Source of the DNA: Acidobacteriota bacterium
GTDB taxonomy: Bacteria > Acidobacteriota > Vicinamibacteria > Marinacidobacterales > SMYC01
Reading direction: 5' to 3'
Assembly (NCBI GenBank): GCA_030598165.1
Contig: JAUVQL010000054.1
Span: 1 to 6,678, forward strand
Length of the DNA stretch: 6,678 bases
The position numbers and the translations under genes were made by a program. Below are positions 6,297 through 6,678 of the stretch, in pieces; within the stretch, counting starts at the first letter, position 1, and each line of letters begins with the position of its first letter. The notes below the pieces were generated by a model. The model was given only the letters and a program-made list of their open reading frames with translations, had not been told where the DNA came from and did no database searches.

Positions 6297-6313
6297 TGCA
6301 ACCCCTGTGCCAG
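6297..6313 (-). promoter_or_regulatory. Sigma-54 (RpoN) -24/-12 promoter of the exporter-methyltransferase unit
   Basis: The minus strand reads CTGGCACAGGGGTTGCA. Against the consensus YTGGCACGRNNNTTGCW it differs only at the G after TGGCAC (here A), and the diagnostic GG and GC pairs are separated by exactly ten bases. Transcription would start near 6286, giving a leader of about 28 bases that contains the ribosome binding site of the first gene. Expression would then need an enhancer-binding activator; candidate sites lie at 6372-6400 and 6421-6440. The match and its placement are seen directly; activity is inferred. Confidence 0.72.
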
Positions 6314-6350
6314 CCATCTACCACAAGCACTCTCAGGTAAAGGTTGTAAG

Positions 6351-6379
6351 TCATTATGTAAGAACTACTTGTAGGTCAA
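6351..6379 (-). promoter_or_regulatory. Weak sigma-70-like promoter candidate
   Basis: TTGACC (6379-6374) and TAATGA (6356-6351) are separated by 17 bases on the minus strand. The -35 box is good but the -10 box is poor, and the start point would lie about 85 bases before the first gene. The sigma-54 site downstream is a much better match, so this is at most a second promoter. Confidence 0.25.
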
Positions 6380-6400
6380 AACCACGGCGAATCTAGGTCA
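6372..6400. promoter_or_regulatory. Direct repeats TAGGTCA, candidate activator or operator sites
   Basis: TAGGTCA occurs at 6372-6378 and 6394-6400, 22 bases apart (about two helical turns), and a partial copy, CTAGG, occurs at 6417-6421. They lie about 85-115 bases upstream of the predicted sigma-54 start, in the usual range for enhancer-binding proteins. No regulator gene is visible in the window. Confidence 0.35.
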
Positions 6401-6420
6401 TTTGGGTTACACGTATCTAG

Positions 6421-6440
6421 GCTGCGCCAGTTCGCGCAAC
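6421..6440. promoter_or_regulatory. Palindrome TGCGC-N6-GCGCA upstream of the promoter
   Basis: An inverted repeat with perfect five-base arms (6423-6427 and 6434-6438) extends to seven pairs if one G-T pair is allowed. It is centred about 144 bases before the predicted sigma-54 transcription start. The size, spacing and position suit a dimeric enhancer-binding protein, but a chance GC-rich dyad is possible. Confidence 0.35.
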
Positions 6441-6524
6441 TCACGAGAGCCATTTGACCCCGCCCGTCGACCGGCCCTGATGGGTATATCGCCCGCCTAC
6501 GCTTTTCCAGTTCCCTGGGCAGCT

Positions 6525-6540
6525 TCGGCGGGTCCGCCGA
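6525..6540. terminator. Hairpin after the right-edge gene, possible terminator without T-tract
   Basis: TCGGCG-GGTC-CGCCGA is a perfect six-pair stem. It lies 21 bases beyond the stop codon (6564-6562) of the partial minus-strand gene. There is no run of T after it on that strand, so it is at best a Rho-assisted terminator or a 3'-end stabiliser. Confidence 0.3.
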
Positions 6541-6561
6541 CCCTGTCCGCCGTCTTGTCCG

Positions 6562-6678
6562 CTAGTCGCTGGACTGAATGTACCTTCGTAAAAATGTCTT
6601 CCCATGACGAACGACGACAATGGCACCCTCGGCGAGGTCAGCGTCGAAAAGGGTGAGAAGATTCACAAGGACATGGCC
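6562..6678 (-). CDS. C-terminal fragment of a DUF5615/PIN-like toxin-type protein (5' part outside window)
   Basis: The minus-strand frame from the right edge to TAG (6564-6562) gives 38 residues. The segment LLTLFDADLAEGAIVVVRHGKTFLRR resembles the C-terminus of DUF5615 proteins, small PIN-like putative nuclease toxins, which typically end with a leucine-rich helix, then an acidic turn, GA(I/L)VVV, a basic strand and RR. The family would be about 110-120 residues, so roughly two thirds is missing. It points the same way as the operon but is separated from it by 303 bases with its own promoter, so it is probably not part of the methyl-transfer unit. The overlapping plus-strand reading frame starting at 6604 has no ribosome binding site and is judged an antisense shadow. 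The match rests on recall of the family pattern over a very short piece. Confidence 0.42.
   Translation of the reverse strand, partial: GHVLVNLLTLFDADLAEGAIVVVRHGKTFLRRYIQSSD

Larger units (their letters stand above)
6259..6561. other. Intergenic control region between the right-edge gene and the exporter
   Basis: No convincing coding sequence lies here on either strand. Going away from the exporter it holds the ribosome binding site, the sigma-54 promoter, an AT-rich stretch (about 6330-6380) that could bend, the direct repeats and palindrome, and a hairpin at 6525-6540. No B12-riboswitch box was seen, and the short predicted leader leaves no room for one. Confidence 0.6.

Noticed and set aside
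6259..6313. Cobalamin riboswitch ahead of the operon
   Set aside because: No B12-box-like sequence was seen and the predicted leader is only about 28 bases.
6402..6656. Plus-strand reading frame of 84 codons
   Set aside because: Product is low in structure-like pattern, has no ribosome binding site, and covers the hairpin and promoter-proximal control region.
6604..6678. Plus-strand gene start MTNDDNGTLGEVSVEKGEK running off the right edge
   Set aside because: No ribosome binding site precedes the ATG, and the antisense frame gives a better protein-like C-terminus with a recognisable pattern. It cannot be excluded without more sequence.

Overview
The window looks like bacterial chromosomal DNA of moderately high G+C from a Gram-negative organism that uses corrinoid (B12) cofactors and sigma-54. 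The gene set (MttB-family methyltransferase, corrinoid activation protein, DsrL-like iron-sulfur flavoprotein, YeiH-type anion exporter) would fit an uncultured proteobacterial or Desulfobacterota-like lineage. The sequence does not identify the taxon and I give no species.

Layout, read on the minus strand (right to left). At the right edge (6562-6678) is the last part of a gene with a DUF5615/PIN-like C-terminus. A 303-base control region follows (6259-6561). It carries a near-consensus sigma-54 promoter (6297-6313) and, 60-140 bases further upstream, direct repeats and a palindrome that could be enhancer sites. Four genes then run in one direction: a putative sulfate-exporter-family membrane protein (6258-4609, GTG start); a 733-residue protein joining a ferritin-like helical domain to a DsrL-like NAD(P)H:Fe-S flavoprotein (4554-2353); an MttB-family corrinoid methyltransferase without pyrrolysine (2140-680); and, overlapping it by four bases, a B12-dependent methionine synthase activation-domain protein (683 to the left edge, truncated). 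The last gene starts with GTG and runs off the window. The 212 bases between the second and third genes hold three REP-like hairpin repeats and one further hairpin.

Working model (inference): MttB moves a methyl group from a quaternary amine or sulfonium compound to a corrinoid protein, which is probably encoded just beyond the left edge. The activation protein rescues oxidised corrinoid, and the DsrL-like flavoprotein could supply the electrons from NAD(P)H. A sulfate/sulfite-type exporter in the same unit suggests the methylated substrate also carries sulfur, for example a sulfonate or sulfonium osmolyte. I do not recognise this gene combination as a described system. The joint between the ferritin-like and DsrL-like parts needs scrutiny: it has its own ribosome binding site and start codon, and a one-base shift in a short A-run would separate the two parts.
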